Source of the DNA: an uncultured Candidatus Melainabacteria bacterium
Lineage (GTDB): Bacteria > Cyanobacteriota > Vampirovibrionia > Gastranaerophilales > Gastranaerophilaceae
Reading direction: 5' to 3'
Assembly: GCA_934757155.1 (NCBI GenBank)
Contig: CAKVLI010000011.1
Span: 1-50,857, forward strand
DNA: 50,857 nucleotides
Both the position numbers and the translations under genes were made by a program. The notes beneath the pieces are model-generated. The model was not told the origin of the DNA, made no database searches, and saw only the letters and a list, made by a program, of their open reading frames with translations. Each line of letters begins with the position of its first letter. The stretch's first letter is position 1. Shown in pieces: positions 34,666 to 42,361 of this stretch.

Positions 34666-34829
34666 GATAACACATACTGAAAGCAGACCTGATTATGTCA
34701 AAGCCAAAAAGTTTGTTACGAATTCCATGTTTGGAGAACTTACTGCGCGTGCAATGACAAGAACAACTAAAATAGGTGCGATAGTTCTTGGTGGATTGGA
34801 AGTTGCTCACTTGGCGAGAGAAATCTCTG
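34666..34829 (+). pseudogene. Fragment of the glycine-zipper gene family
   Basis: About 164 nt closely matching 36670-36834 of the second intact copy (and the same part of the first), in frame for the segment containing GELTARAMTRTTKIG. It lacks the 5' half. It breaks at AATCTCTG and continues directly into the leader sequence found before both intact copies, so its glycine-zipper end and the following small gene were deleted. Confidence 0.75.
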
Positions 34830-34915
34830 TAAACATTCTTAATAAATATGGCAATTTCAACAAATAAAAATACTTTATATAAATGTGTGGACGTAAAGGA
34901 CAAGCTTAGTGTGCG
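34822..34915 (+). repeat. Duplicated leader, copy 1
   Basis: Near-identical to 36077-36170. It contains ATG-TGT-GGA at 34883, opening an 8-codon frame (MCGRKGQA) whose TAG overlaps the GTG start of the next gene, plus AAAGGA at 34895-34900. Confidence 0.8.
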
Positions 34916-35754
34916 AAATTAATCCGATATTGTATCAAAATCAAGTTGATAAACTTCCTCAAATCCGGCAGGATTATGAGAATATTCGTCAGGCTGTGGA
35001 TAAAGAAAACTCATTGCCGTCAATTTTTGATATAATCCCGACTTTTCGCAGAATTGAGCGAGTTCCACAAAAGCTTGAAGATTCTGATTTTGTCCCTGCT
35101 GCAGGTTTAACAGCTCTTGCGGTTTTGAACGGACCGGAAGATTTGCGCGATATGAAATCAGCTTATCGCCAGATAAAATCATATTTGGAGCATAAAACAC
35201 CGGATTTGCCATACAATTACAAAATCGCTCAGCATCCGTTTTCGTTTTTCAGAGGAACATTGTTACAGAAATTTGTAAACCCTGAAACAAGTCCTTGTCC
35301 AAAACTTGCTGAAAAGTTGTTGGATAAGGATAAGACTTTGATAGAAACAAACTTTGGGAAGTGGCTTGTAAAGCAATTCAGAATAGAAGCGTCCAAAGTT
35401 GACACTACAATAAAAGACATAACGCATTCAGAAGAAAAACCAAAGTATGTTCAAGCGAACCATTTTAAAAGTAATTTATTTGGTGAATTAACAGCACGCG
35501 CAATGACAAGAACAACTAAAATAGGTACGATAGTTCTTGGTGGATTAGAAGCTGTCCACTTGGCGAGAGAAATCTCTGATGGTGAGAATATCCTCAAATC
35601 AAGTGCGAAATCCGCGATAAGTTTTGCAAGTTCTCTTGCAGGAATAGGATATGGCGGTGCAATTGGGGCAAAATATTTTGGTCCTGCGGGTTCACTAATT
35701 GGAATGGGGTTGGGAGCTATTGCCGGTAATAAGGTAAACGAGCTATTTGATTAA
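34909..35754 (+). CDS. Glycine-zipper protein, copy 1
   Basis: A 281-residue protein starting at GTG (AAAGGA 8 nt upstream). Residues ~1-200 are soluble and unassigned (VDKLPQIRQDYENIRQAVDK at the start). The C-terminal ~60 residues are glycine-rich and hydrophobic (SLAGIGYGGAIGAKYFGPAG, then SLIGMGLGAIAGNK), a glycine-zipper pattern seen in membrane-inserting or pore-associated proteins. There is no signal peptide. It is about 90% identical in sequence to copy 2; differences cluster in residues 145-185. Function unknown. Confidence 0.75.
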   Translation: MCEINPILYQNQVDKLPQIRQDYENIRQAVDKENSLPSIFDIIPTFRRIERVPQKLEDSDFVPAAGLTALAVLNGPEDLRDMKSAYRQIKSYLEHKTPDLPYNYKIAQHPFSFFRGTLLQKFVNPETSPCPKLAEKLLDKDKTLIETNFGKWLVKQFRIEASKVDTTIKDITHSEEKPKYVQANHFKSNLFGELTARAMTRTTKIGTIVLGGLEAVHLAREISDGENILKSSAKSAISFASSLAGIGYGGAIGAKYFGPAGSLIGMGLGAIAGNKVNELFD

Positions 35755-36023
35755 TAGTTTTTGATATAATTGAAATCTTCTTCAAAAGCTTTTTTCCAGC
35801 CCTTAGACACGTACTTTCTTACAGCGTTCATTGTGTCAAGAGCATCTTGTTTTGATATTTTTTTAAATAAAGCAAAAGCATCTACAAAGTCTAAAAGCCA
35901 TTCATGACCTACACCGAGTCCCCCTTCTGCATACATTTTTTGAGCGCGTTTTAAGTATTTCAAATTCACAGCACGAAACGTTGGTTGTTTCACCCCCACA
36001 GCCGGATTGAAAGTTATTTTCAT
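35751..36023 (-). CDS. Small F-x-A signature protein, copy 1
   Basis: A 90-residue protein. The start MKITFNPAVGVKQPTFRA is set by AAGGAG eight nt before the ATG at 36021-36023; the frame upstream is only the antisense of the leader. After the signature comes a helical domain (YLKRAQKMYAE, FALFKKISKQDALDTM). It overlaps the 3' end of glycine-zipper copy 1 by 4 nt, tail to tail. It is paralogous to 37009-37275. Confidence 0.7.
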   Translation of the reverse strand: MKITFNPAVGVKQPTFRAVNLKYLKRAQKMYAEGGLGVGHEWLLDFVDAFALFKKISKQDALDTMNAVRKYVSKGWKKAFEEDFNYIKNY

Positions 36024-36076
36024 AATACACACTCCTTTTTTCAAAATAATAGCATGAAAATATTTAAAATGTGTCA

Positions 36077-36170
36077 AATCTCTGTAAACATTCTTAATAA
36101 ATGTGGCAATTTCAACAAATAAAAATACTTTATATAAATGTGTGGACGTAAAGGACAAGCTTAGTGTGCG
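36077..36170 (+). repeat. Duplicated leader, copy 2
   Basis: Matches 34822-34915 with a handful of differences, including the short MCGRKGQA frame that overlaps the GTG start of glycine-zipper copy 2. Confidence 0.8.
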
Positions 36171-37012
36171 AAATTAACCCGATATTGTATCAAAATCAAG
36201 TTGATAAACTTCCTCAAATCCGGCAGGATTATGAGGATATTCGTCAGGCGGTGGACAAGGAAAACTCATTGCCGTCAATTTTTGATATCATTCCGACTTT
36301 TCGCAGAATTGAGCGAGTTCCACAAAAGCTTGAAGATTCTGATTTTGTTCCGGCTGCGGGCTTGGTAAGTCTTGCGGTATTGAACGGACCGGAAGATTTG
36401 CGCGATATGAAATCCGCTTATCGCCAGATAAAATCATATTTGGAGCATAAAACTCCGGATTTGCCATACAATTACAAAATCGCTCAGCATCCGTTTTCGT
36501 TTTTCAGAGGAACATTGTTACAGAAATTTGTAAACCCTGAAACAAGTCCTTGTCCTAAACTTGCCGAGAAGTTGTTGGATAATGATAAGACTCTAATGCA
36601 AACAAAACTTGGAAAGTGGCTTGTAAAGCAGTTCGGAATTAAAGAATTTTCGGTTGATACTACTATCAAAGAGATTACACATACTGAAAGTAAACCTGAT
36701 TATGTCAAAGCCAAAAAGTTTGTTACGAACTCTATATTTGGAGAACTCACTGCGCGTGGAATGACAAGAACAACCAAAATAGGTACGATGGTTCTCGGCG
36801 GATTGGAAGCCGCACACTTAGCGAGAGAAATCTCTGATGGTGAGAATATCCTCAAATCAAGTGCGAAATCCGCAATAAGTTTTGCAAGTTCTCTTGCAGG
36901 AATAGGATACGGCGGTGCAATCGGGGCAAAATATTTTGGTCCTGCTGGTTCACTAATTGGAATGGGCTTGGGGGCTATTGCAGGGAATAAGGTGAACGAG
37001 CTACTTGATTAA
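36164..37012 (+). CDS. Glycine-zipper protein, copy 2
   Basis: A 282-residue paralogue of the gene at 34909, starting at GTG with the same leader. Residues ~142-190 (TLMQTKLGKWLVKQFGIKEF) diverge most between copies. The C-terminal glycine zipper is identical except near the last residue. The truncated fragment at 34666 resembles this copy in VKAKKFVTNS. The two copies indicate recent tandem duplication of a two-gene cassette. Confidence 0.75.
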   Translation: MCEINPILYQNQVDKLPQIRQDYEDIRQAVDKENSLPSIFDIIPTFRRIERVPQKLEDSDFVPAAGLVSLAVLNGPEDLRDMKSAYRQIKSYLEHKTPDLPYNYKIAQHPFSFFRGTLLQKFVNPETSPCPKLAEKLLDNDKTLMQTKLGKWLVKQFGIKEFSVDTTIKEITHTESKPDYVKAKKFVTNSIFGELTARGMTRTTKIGTMVLGGLEAAHLAREISDGENILKSSAKSAISFASSLAGIGYGGAIGAKYFGPAGSLIGMGLGAIAGNKVNELLD

Positions 37013-37275
37013 TAGTTTTTAATATATTTATATAAGGAATTAAAGCCCTCCATACCTTCATCAGCGTACTTTTTAGCCGCAACCATAGTATCAAGAGCAT
37101 CCTGCTTTGATATTTTTTTAAATAAAGCGAATGCATCATGCAGTGCTTCATACCATTCAGTAGTAATAGCACCCCTTTCTGCATACATTTTTTGGGCGCA
37201 TTTAAGATAGGACATGTTTACAGCATGAAAAGTTGGTTGTTTCACACCCACAGTCGGGTTGAAAGTTATTTTCAT
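37009..37275 (-). CDS. Small F-x-A signature protein, copy 2
   Basis: An 88-residue paralogue of 35751-36023, beginning MKITFNPTVGVKQPTFHA, with AAGGAG eight nt upstream of the ATG. It shares FALFKKISKQDALDTM but differs in the middle and at the C-terminus. It overlaps the end of glycine-zipper copy 2 by 4 nt in convergent orientation. Confidence 0.7.
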   Translation of the reverse strand: MKITFNPTVGVKQPTFHAVNMSYLKCAQKMYAERGAITTEWYEALHDAFALFKKISKQDALDTMVAAKKYADEGMEGFNSLYKYIKNY

Positions 37276-37355
37276 AATACACACTCCTTTTTACAAAATA
37301 ATAACATGAAAATGGAAATTTGTGTGTAATATAAAAGAGAAATACTTAACTTTTG

Positions 37356-38297
37356 TTACAATTTCATTGATTTTAACAGGTCAAAAAGTTTTCCGGCATT
37401 TTTTCCGTCGGCGTATGCGTCTTTTTCGATAATTTGATTTTTGTATTCTTTCAAATTTTTGCAATCACCAAAGAATTTATATTCTTTTACTCCTTGAATT
37501 ACCCTCAGTCCTTCTTTATATTCGGCAGAGTCTTTTGCGAACGGTTCAAAGGCGCCCCAGTAATAGTTTATGTGATCTCTTATGCGTTCTTCAACTATAC
37601 TTAAAGTCTTTGCCTTATCGCCATGTTGCTCTTCTAAAACGGCTTTGTACCCTTTTCCGTTGCCATTGTTAACATATTTTTTCAGAACTTTTTGGAAAAA
37701 TTCTTCTTTATTAGTTCTGCAAATCATTTCATCCTGTTTAACGTGGCGTGTTTCGTGGAATAAAGACTCAAAATATTTCTTGGTCGGGTTTTGTGTGTTT
37801 TTGTAGTTATATGCGTAAATGTCTATATAACATCCATCAGGTGCAGTTGCCATACTTGCATTTTTGCAGAGAGGATTTGCATTTTGCGGGTTTTCAATAA
37901 ACAGATTTATTCTTGGTTTCTTTGTCTGACGGTCTTTGCATAATTCTTCAATCAATCTGTCGCAGAACATTTTGTCGTTTTCGTATTTTGTATCAATAAT
38001 TGTTTTGTATCTTTGAGCAAAATCTTGCGCTTGTTCTGTGTTGATTTCGCGGTTAAAAATCTTTTTGTAAAGATTTTGTACTTGTTTAATTTCTGTTTTG
38101 TGTAATTTTATCCCTGCATAGATAGCTGCACTGAGAGCAATCCCTCCAAGAACAAGTTTCATAGCTATGCCGGAAGAGGTTTTTCCTGTTTGTTCCGTTG
38201 GTGTTTGTATCTCTTGCGAACTCTTGAATGTAGAAGAACTTCCCGTGGAGATACGGAAATAATGACTTTGTGTAGTTGTTATCGGAGCGACATTCAT
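37356..38297 (-). CDS. Membrane-anchored putative zinc metallopeptidase (HExxH)
   Basis: A 313-residue protein. The N-terminus carries a serine/threonine-rich stretch ending GSSSTFKSSQ, the local signature. Residues ~46-64 (MKLVLGGIALSAAIYAGIKL) are a transmembrane helix. SLFHETRHVKQ contains HExxH at H181-E182-T-R-H185, the zinc-binding core of gluzincins and related peptidases; a downstream glutamate for the third ligand is not certain. The preceding YFESLF helix fits that fold. Activity is inferred from the motif alone. It is monocistronic. Confidence 0.6.
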   Translation of the reverse strand: MNVAPITTTQSHYFRISTGSSSTFKSSQEIQTPTEQTGKTSSGIAMKLVLGGIALSAAIYAGIKLHKTEIKQVQNLYKKIFNREINTEQAQDFAQRYKTIIDTKYENDKMFCDRLIEELCKDRQTKKPRINLFIENPQNANPLCKNASMATAPDGCYIDIYAYNYKNTQNPTKKYFESLFHETRHVKQDEMICRTNKEEFFQKVLKKYVNNGNGKGYKAVLEEQHGDKAKTLSIVEERIRDHINYYWGAFEPFAKDSAEYKEGLRVIQGVKEYKFFGDCKNLKEYKNQIIEKDAYADGKNAGKLFDLLKSMKL

Positions 38298-38389
38298 TGG
38301 GTTAACCTATTTCGTTACACACATATTCTAAGTATTCATGTACCAAAAAATTGCCTGTTTGTAAACAGAAAGTTTACTTTATAATAGTT

Positions 38390-38740
38390 TTAGAAATCAA
38401 GTTGTCTTTTAATCCATTCCATGATGATGTTAACAAGATACTCTTGCTGTTTTGCGTTTAATTGAGTTCCTTTTGGAAAGTGGTGCCATTTTTCAATACA
38501 TCCTCGGCAGCAGCAAGCGGTTGCGTGTTGTGCAATAAAAACCGGATGTCCTCGCATTGGAGTTTGTTTTCCGTCGTTTGGAATATTAGCAGGCGCGACT
38601 CTTTTGGAAATAAAATCGCAGGCATGAGAGTGAATTGTATCAAGTCCTTTTGTACGAATATATTCCAAGTCTTTGTCTTTGAGTTTAAACTTACTCCTGA
38701 ATTTTGATTTTGATAATTTTTCGAAAATATCTTCAAACAT
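38390..38740 (-). CDS. DUF4186 family protein
   Basis: A 116-residue protein strongly matching DUF4186: KFRSKFKLKDKD, then PANIPNDGKQTPMRGHPVFI, AQHATACCCRGCIEKWH and a closing helix. The CxxC-type cysteines with the histidines probably bind a metal. The family's role is unknown. An extended -10 lies six nt upstream of the ATG. Confidence 0.92.
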   Translation of the reverse strand: MFEDIFEKLSKSKFRSKFKLKDKDLEYIRTKGLDTIHSHACDFISKRVAPANIPNDGKQTPMRGHPVFIAQHATACCCRGCIEKWHHFPKGTQLNAKQQEYLVNIIMEWIKRQLDF

Positions 38741-38746
38741 ATCAAT

Positions 38747-38755
38747 ATTGTAACA
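38747..38755 (-). promoter_or_regulatory. Extended -10 of the DUF4186 gene, leaderless arrangement
   Basis: Minus-strand TGTTACAAT, the same 9-mer as at the ClC gene, with six nt (ATTGAT) before the ATG. Confidence 0.65.
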
Positions 38756-38781
38756 TTTAAAAAAATAATGCTCTGTGAGTT

Positions 38782-40107
38782 TTACATAGAAAGTGCGTAC
38801 GCGAAAATTTCTCCGACTTGTCGGTTATAATTTCTGCCGTCCTCCTTGGTAAACAGGTTTTCCCAGTGACTTAATGGTGTGCCGTCCAACGAATAAGACG
38901 GATTTGTCATCATCAATTGATGTGTGTTTGTGTCATATCTTAGCGGGAAAAGGTCTTCCATCTGCATGAAACTCGGGAGTTTGTCGGAAGGGTAGGTGTA
39001 TGCGAAAAAGCAAGTTTTTAGTCTCTCAAGTCTTTCTTCGTAACTTCGCCCGCCGGTATCGTTATCGTTAGAAACCTCTGCTCCTGGGGCATAGTTTTTG
39101 TTGTATTTGAGCTTATCAGACCAGTGTTTTACTGTTTCAAAATCATCCACAGGAACAAAAGCTGTGCCGGCAGTCAACCCCATTTTTTGATAGCGGTCAA
39201 AATCTATAGAACTTTTTTCTCCCACAAAACTTAAATCTTTTTTACCGCTTCTTCTGCGGATTTCGTGCAAAATATGCTGCATTTGCGGATATTCCGGAAG
39301 AGCTCCGACTCCTGTATAATTCCCGCAATCATATCCGCCAATGTGTTTTGCAGAATCAAAAAATATCCCCTCAAAACCGTAATTTATGAGTTTTACGCAT
39401 TCATTTATAAAAATTTCTTCGTGTTCTTTGTTGTGCCACCTAAAGTTTTCGTCTTCTTGATAAGGATGGACTATTTTAATTTGGTCTTCCGATATCATAA
39501 TTCTGAAACCTGTCTTTATACCGCGAAAATGGGCTAAATCATTAAAGGCTTTTAATTGAATCTCTGCGGAAATTCCGGAAGAGATTATATTTTCGCTATA
39601 ATTTCCATTGAGCTTCAGCCCATAGACAGAGTTTTCCTCCCATACAGGCTTATTAAATCCGTCACCGTAAATGTTTGGAAAGATTTGTGAAAGAATAACA
39701 CAGTTTGCCCAACTTTTTGATGAAGGCGGAATCGCCGGTAAGAGCTTTATCGTGCTGATTAAGCCGTTACGACAAAGGGATGGATTATCAGAACTTCCCA
39801 TTTCGGCTATTGCTCGGTTGTTTATTTCTAGATAGTTTGCGTATCTCCCCCAATTATCTCCGTAATTGCGAGTATGAATTTCATCCGGAAACTCGTTATA
39901 AAAAACTTCTCCTTCTGAAAGTGTCATAATCGAATCTATAGCGCGCTTAAGAGTTCGTTTTAAAAGCTCACTTGGCAAAATATTCCCCAACCATTTCTTT
40001 CGGTGAGCATCGCCTATCCCGTAAAAAGCGTGTTCTTTTGACCAAAGGTCGTAATGTAGTTTAGTACTTCCGCTTGTTGCAAGAAGAAGTTCGTTAACAG
40101 CGTTCAT
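38782..40107 (-). CDS. GH13-like (alpha-amylase superfamily) protein
   Basis: A 441-residue protein starting MNAVNELLL. The segment NYGFEGIFFDSAKHIGG resembles GH13 conserved region II, with D251 as nucleophile, and LSFVGEKSS resembles region III, with E297 as acid/base. The 46-residue spacing fits that family. PVDDFETVKHW could hold the third acid. Other GH13 landmarks are weak, so it may be a divergent member or a non-catalytic relative. There is no signal peptide. A TATATT six nt before the ATG supports this start over the longer frame to 40206. Confidence 0.55.
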   Translation of the reverse strand: MNAVNELLLATSGSTKLHYDLWSKEHAFYGIGDAHRKKWLGNILPSELLKRTLKRAIDSIMTLSEGEVFYNEFPDEIHTRNYGDNWGRYANYLEINNRAIAEMGSSDNPSLCRNGLISTIKLLPAIPPSSKSWANCVILSQIFPNIYGDGFNKPVWEENSVYGLKLNGNYSENIISSGISAEIQLKAFNDLAHFRGIKTGFRIMISEDQIKIVHPYQEDENFRWHNKEHEEIFINECVKLINYGFEGIFFDSAKHIGGYDCGNYTGVGALPEYPQMQHILHEIRRRSGKKDLSFVGEKSSIDFDRYQKMGLTAGTAFVPVDDFETVKHWSDKLKYNKNYAPGAEVSNDNDTGGRSYEERLERLKTCFFAYTYPSDKLPSFMQMEDLFPLRYDTNTHQLMMTNPSYSLDGTPLSHWENLFTKEDGRNYNRQVGEIFAYALSM

Positions 40108-40113
40108 AAGAGG

Positions 40114-40119
40114 AATATA
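40114..40119 (-). promoter_or_regulatory. -10 of the GH13-like gene, leaderless arrangement
   Basis: Minus-strand TATATT, six nt (CCTCTT) before the ATG at 40105-40107. Confidence 0.45.
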
Positions 40120-40264
40120 GATGATTAGTAGGTACTTTTCATTGCCCGAACGGGCTAGGAAACCAATTGTTAAATTTTGGTTAAAATAATGAGGTTTTTT
40201 GCGCAACAGAGTAATAATATAGGTGTAGAAAGTAAAAGGTTATGAAATATGAAAGGAGAACATC

Positions 40265-40720
40265 ATGAAATTCTTAATTAAAAAATCACCGGACGGGTTC
40301 ATAAAATCTGTAAATGATGAAATCAGTTCTATTTTAAACAGAAACTTCGACAGTTTCTTCCCTGAGTACATTTATAACGAAGAGATGGATAAACTGGCTA
40401 TGCCTGTTGAAATTGATGAAAAAGATAAAGAATATTGCGTAAAGGCTGAGTTGCCTGGTGTTAAGAAAGAAGATTTGGATATTGATATTGAGAAAAATCG
40501 TCTTACAATCAACGCTAAGAAACACGAGGAACACAAGGAAGACTCTAAAGGATTCAGAAAATCCGAGTTCAAATACGGCGAATTTTCAAGAACAGTTTAC
40601 TTCCCTGATGAAATTGATGTTGACAAGACAAACGCAAAACTTGAACATGGTATTTTGAGAATTGAAGCTCCAAAACTTAACGCAGAAAAGGGTGGAGTTA
40701 AAAAATTGACGGTAAATTAA
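40265..40720 (+). CDS. Hsp20/alpha-crystallin small heat shock protein
   Basis: A 151-residue ATP-independent holdase. The crystallin domain (about 45-145) includes VKAELPGVKKEDLDIDIEKN, LTINAKK and the closing GILRIEAPKL, which is the I-x-I/V region near the C-terminus. AAGGAG precedes the ATG. It is monocistronic with a strong terminator. No CIRCE or other heat-shock operator is obvious in the ~150 nt upstream. Confidence 0.95.
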   Translation: MKFLIKKSPDGFIKSVNDEISSILNRNFDSFFPEYIYNEEMDKLAMPVEIDEKDKEYCVKAELPGVKKEDLDIDIEKNRLTINAKKHEEHKEDSKGFRKSEFKYGEFSRTVYFPDEIDVDKTNAKLEHGILRIEAPKLNAEKGGVKKLTVN

Positions 40721-40743
40721 TGCCACTTGTAATTGCTATTCGT

Positions 40744-40781
40744 AACGAGGCGCAGCCTGAAAGGCTGCGCCTCGTTTTTTT
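40744..40781 (+). terminator. Rho-independent terminator of hsp20
   Basis: ACGAGGCGCAGCC (40745-40757) pairs with its exact complement at 40763-40775 around TGAAA, followed by seven Ts. Confidence 0.93.
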
Positions 40782-40828
40782 GTTTTTTAGGCTTTGGTAA
40801 ATTTGATGAAAAAATATTTTTAATAGTG

Positions 40829-40834
40829 TATAAT
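40829..40834 (+). promoter_or_regulatory. -10 of the AlbA_2 gene, leaderless arrangement
   Basis: TATAAT directly preceded by TG, six nt (ACACGT) before the ATG at 40841. Confidence 0.6.
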
Positions 40835-40840
40835 ACACGT

Positions 40841-42358
40841 ATGTTGGAACGGATAAAAAATTTATTAAATCAAAAAGAGAAAAGTGATTTGGAATTTAAG
40901 CGTGCAACTTTTCAGGTTCCTAATGATGTGTATCAAACTGTATGTGCTTTTTTAAATACAGATGGTGGTGAGATTCTATTAGGAGTTAATAATGATGGTG
41001 TTATAGAAGGGGTTATAGAGAGTGAAGTTGATAAAATGAAGAGTGATTTTATTACGACACTCAATGGAGGTACTAAAATTGCACCTTCTGTAATATGTGA
41101 CATTAAGTCTGTTGAAGTAGAAAATAAAATAATTTTGTATATTCAAGTGGATAAAAGTTCTACTGTGCATAGATGTGATGGCAAAATATTTGTAAGAAAA
41201 GATTCTTTTGATCTTGATAAGACAAATGATAACAATGTTGTTGCGAATCTTTATTTGAACAAAAGTTCAATTTATTCTGAAAATAAAATATATCCGGCGG
41301 TTACTTATGAAGATCTCAGAGAAGATATAATCGATCGGGCTAAAACAATAGCTTTAAACAGAAATCCTAATCATATATGGCGCGATTGGGATTATAAAAC
41401 AATTTTGGCAAAGACTTCTTTGTATCATAAAGATTTTTCTACCGGTGAGGAAGGGTATACTTTAGCGGCTGTGTTGTTGTTTGGAACCGATGATTTAATT
41501 CGCAGTGTATTACCTTCCTATAAAATTGATTTGGTTAAGAGAGTAGACAATCCGTTGCGCTACGATGATAGGGTTGATTTAAGAACTAATTTAATTGATT
41601 CGTATGATATTATTTTGGATTTTGTTAATAAATACTTACCGAATCCGTTTTATTTAGAAAATAATTCTCGTATAAATTTGAGAGATATAATTTTTAGGGA
41701 AATAATTTCAAATATTCTAGTACATAAAGAATATCTGCGGGGTGAACCGACTAGGCTTATAATTGAAAGAAATAAAATTATTACAGAAAATAGTAATCGA
41801 CCTCATTCTAAGGGCTTGATAAATATTGAAAAATTAAGTCCGTATCCTAAAAATCCTAATATTTCCAGAATTTTTAGACAATTAGGTCGGGTTGAAGAAT
41901 TAGGTTCCGGGGTAGAAAATTTATTAAAATACTCTCAGAAATATTTTGGTAGTGTACCCGAAATTGAAGACGATGATGTGTTCAAGTTATCAGTCAAGCA
42001 CAACTTTTTCCCTGTGGCAATGATTAAAAAATCACGTGTAAAAAAAGGTGCTAAAGCTGTACAAATGCAGCTTTTAGATGGATATGATTGTACCCCCCAA
42101 GCCAATCCGGATACCCCCCAAGCTGTAGTATGTACCCCACAAGCTAATACAGATGCCCCCCAAGCTGATGAATTTACTCACAGAGTTGTTAACTATTGTA
42201 AAGAAGCAAAGACATTGAACGAGATTATGCAGCATATGAAATATAAAGATCGAAAAAATTTTAAGCAAAAACTGGATAGACTTGTTAATTTAAAATTAAT
42301 TAAAATGACGCTGCCTGATAAACCGACCAGTCCGAATCAGAAATATGTTAGCATATAA
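40841..42358 (+). CDS. AlbA_2/Schlafen-type ATP-binding regulator
   Basis: A 505-residue protein of the AlbA_2 (AAA_4) plus HATPase_c_4 type. It starts with KSDLEFKRA, then GGEILLGVNNDGVIEG and the GKIFVRKDS strand. The second half has REIISNILVHKEY, then ITENSNRP and the LGRVEELGSG motif typical of these putative regulators. Near the C-terminus a low-complexity linker repeats T/A-PQA four times, and a final winged helix (NEIMQHMKYKDRKNFKQKLD) ends the chain. The -10 at 40829 sets the start; the frame is open further upstream. It is convergent with uvrB. Confidence 0.8.
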   Translation: MLERIKNLLNQKEKSDLEFKRATFQVPNDVYQTVCAFLNTDGGEILLGVNNDGVIEGVIESEVDKMKSDFITTLNGGTKIAPSVICDIKSVEVENKIILYIQVDKSSTVHRCDGKIFVRKDSFDLDKTNDNNVVANLYLNKSSIYSENKIYPAVTYEDLREDIIDRAKTIALNRNPNHIWRDWDYKTILAKTSLYHKDFSTGEEGYTLAAVLLFGTDDLIRSVLPSYKIDLVKRVDNPLRYDDRVDLRTNLIDSYDIILDFVNKYLPNPFYLENNSRINLRDIIFREIISNILVHKEYLRGEPTRLIIERNKIITENSNRPHSKGLINIEKLSPYPKNPNISRIFRQLGRVEELGSGVENLLKYSQKYFGSVPEIEDDDVFKLSVKHNFFPVAMIKKSRVKKGAKAVQMQLLDGYDCTPQANPDTPQAVVCTPQANTDAPQADEFTHRVVNYCKEAKTLNEIMQHMKYKDRKNFKQKLDRLVNLKLIKMTLPDKPTSPNQKYVSI

Positions 42359-42361
42359 CTT

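Noticed and set aside
34433..34903. Leftward open frame of 156 codons
   Set aside because: It runs antisense to the acyltransferase end, the pseudogene fragment and the duplicated leader; it has no Shine-Dalgarno and its low-complexity protein resembles nothing.
36024..36158. N-terminal extension of the first small F-x-A gene
   Set aside because: The extra 45 codons are the reverse complement of the duplicated leader, and a strong AAGGAG marks the internal ATG at 36023.
40265..40720. CIRCE-type heat-shock operator upstream of hsp20
   Set aside because: No 9-bp inverted repeat of the CIRCE type was found in 40108-40264.
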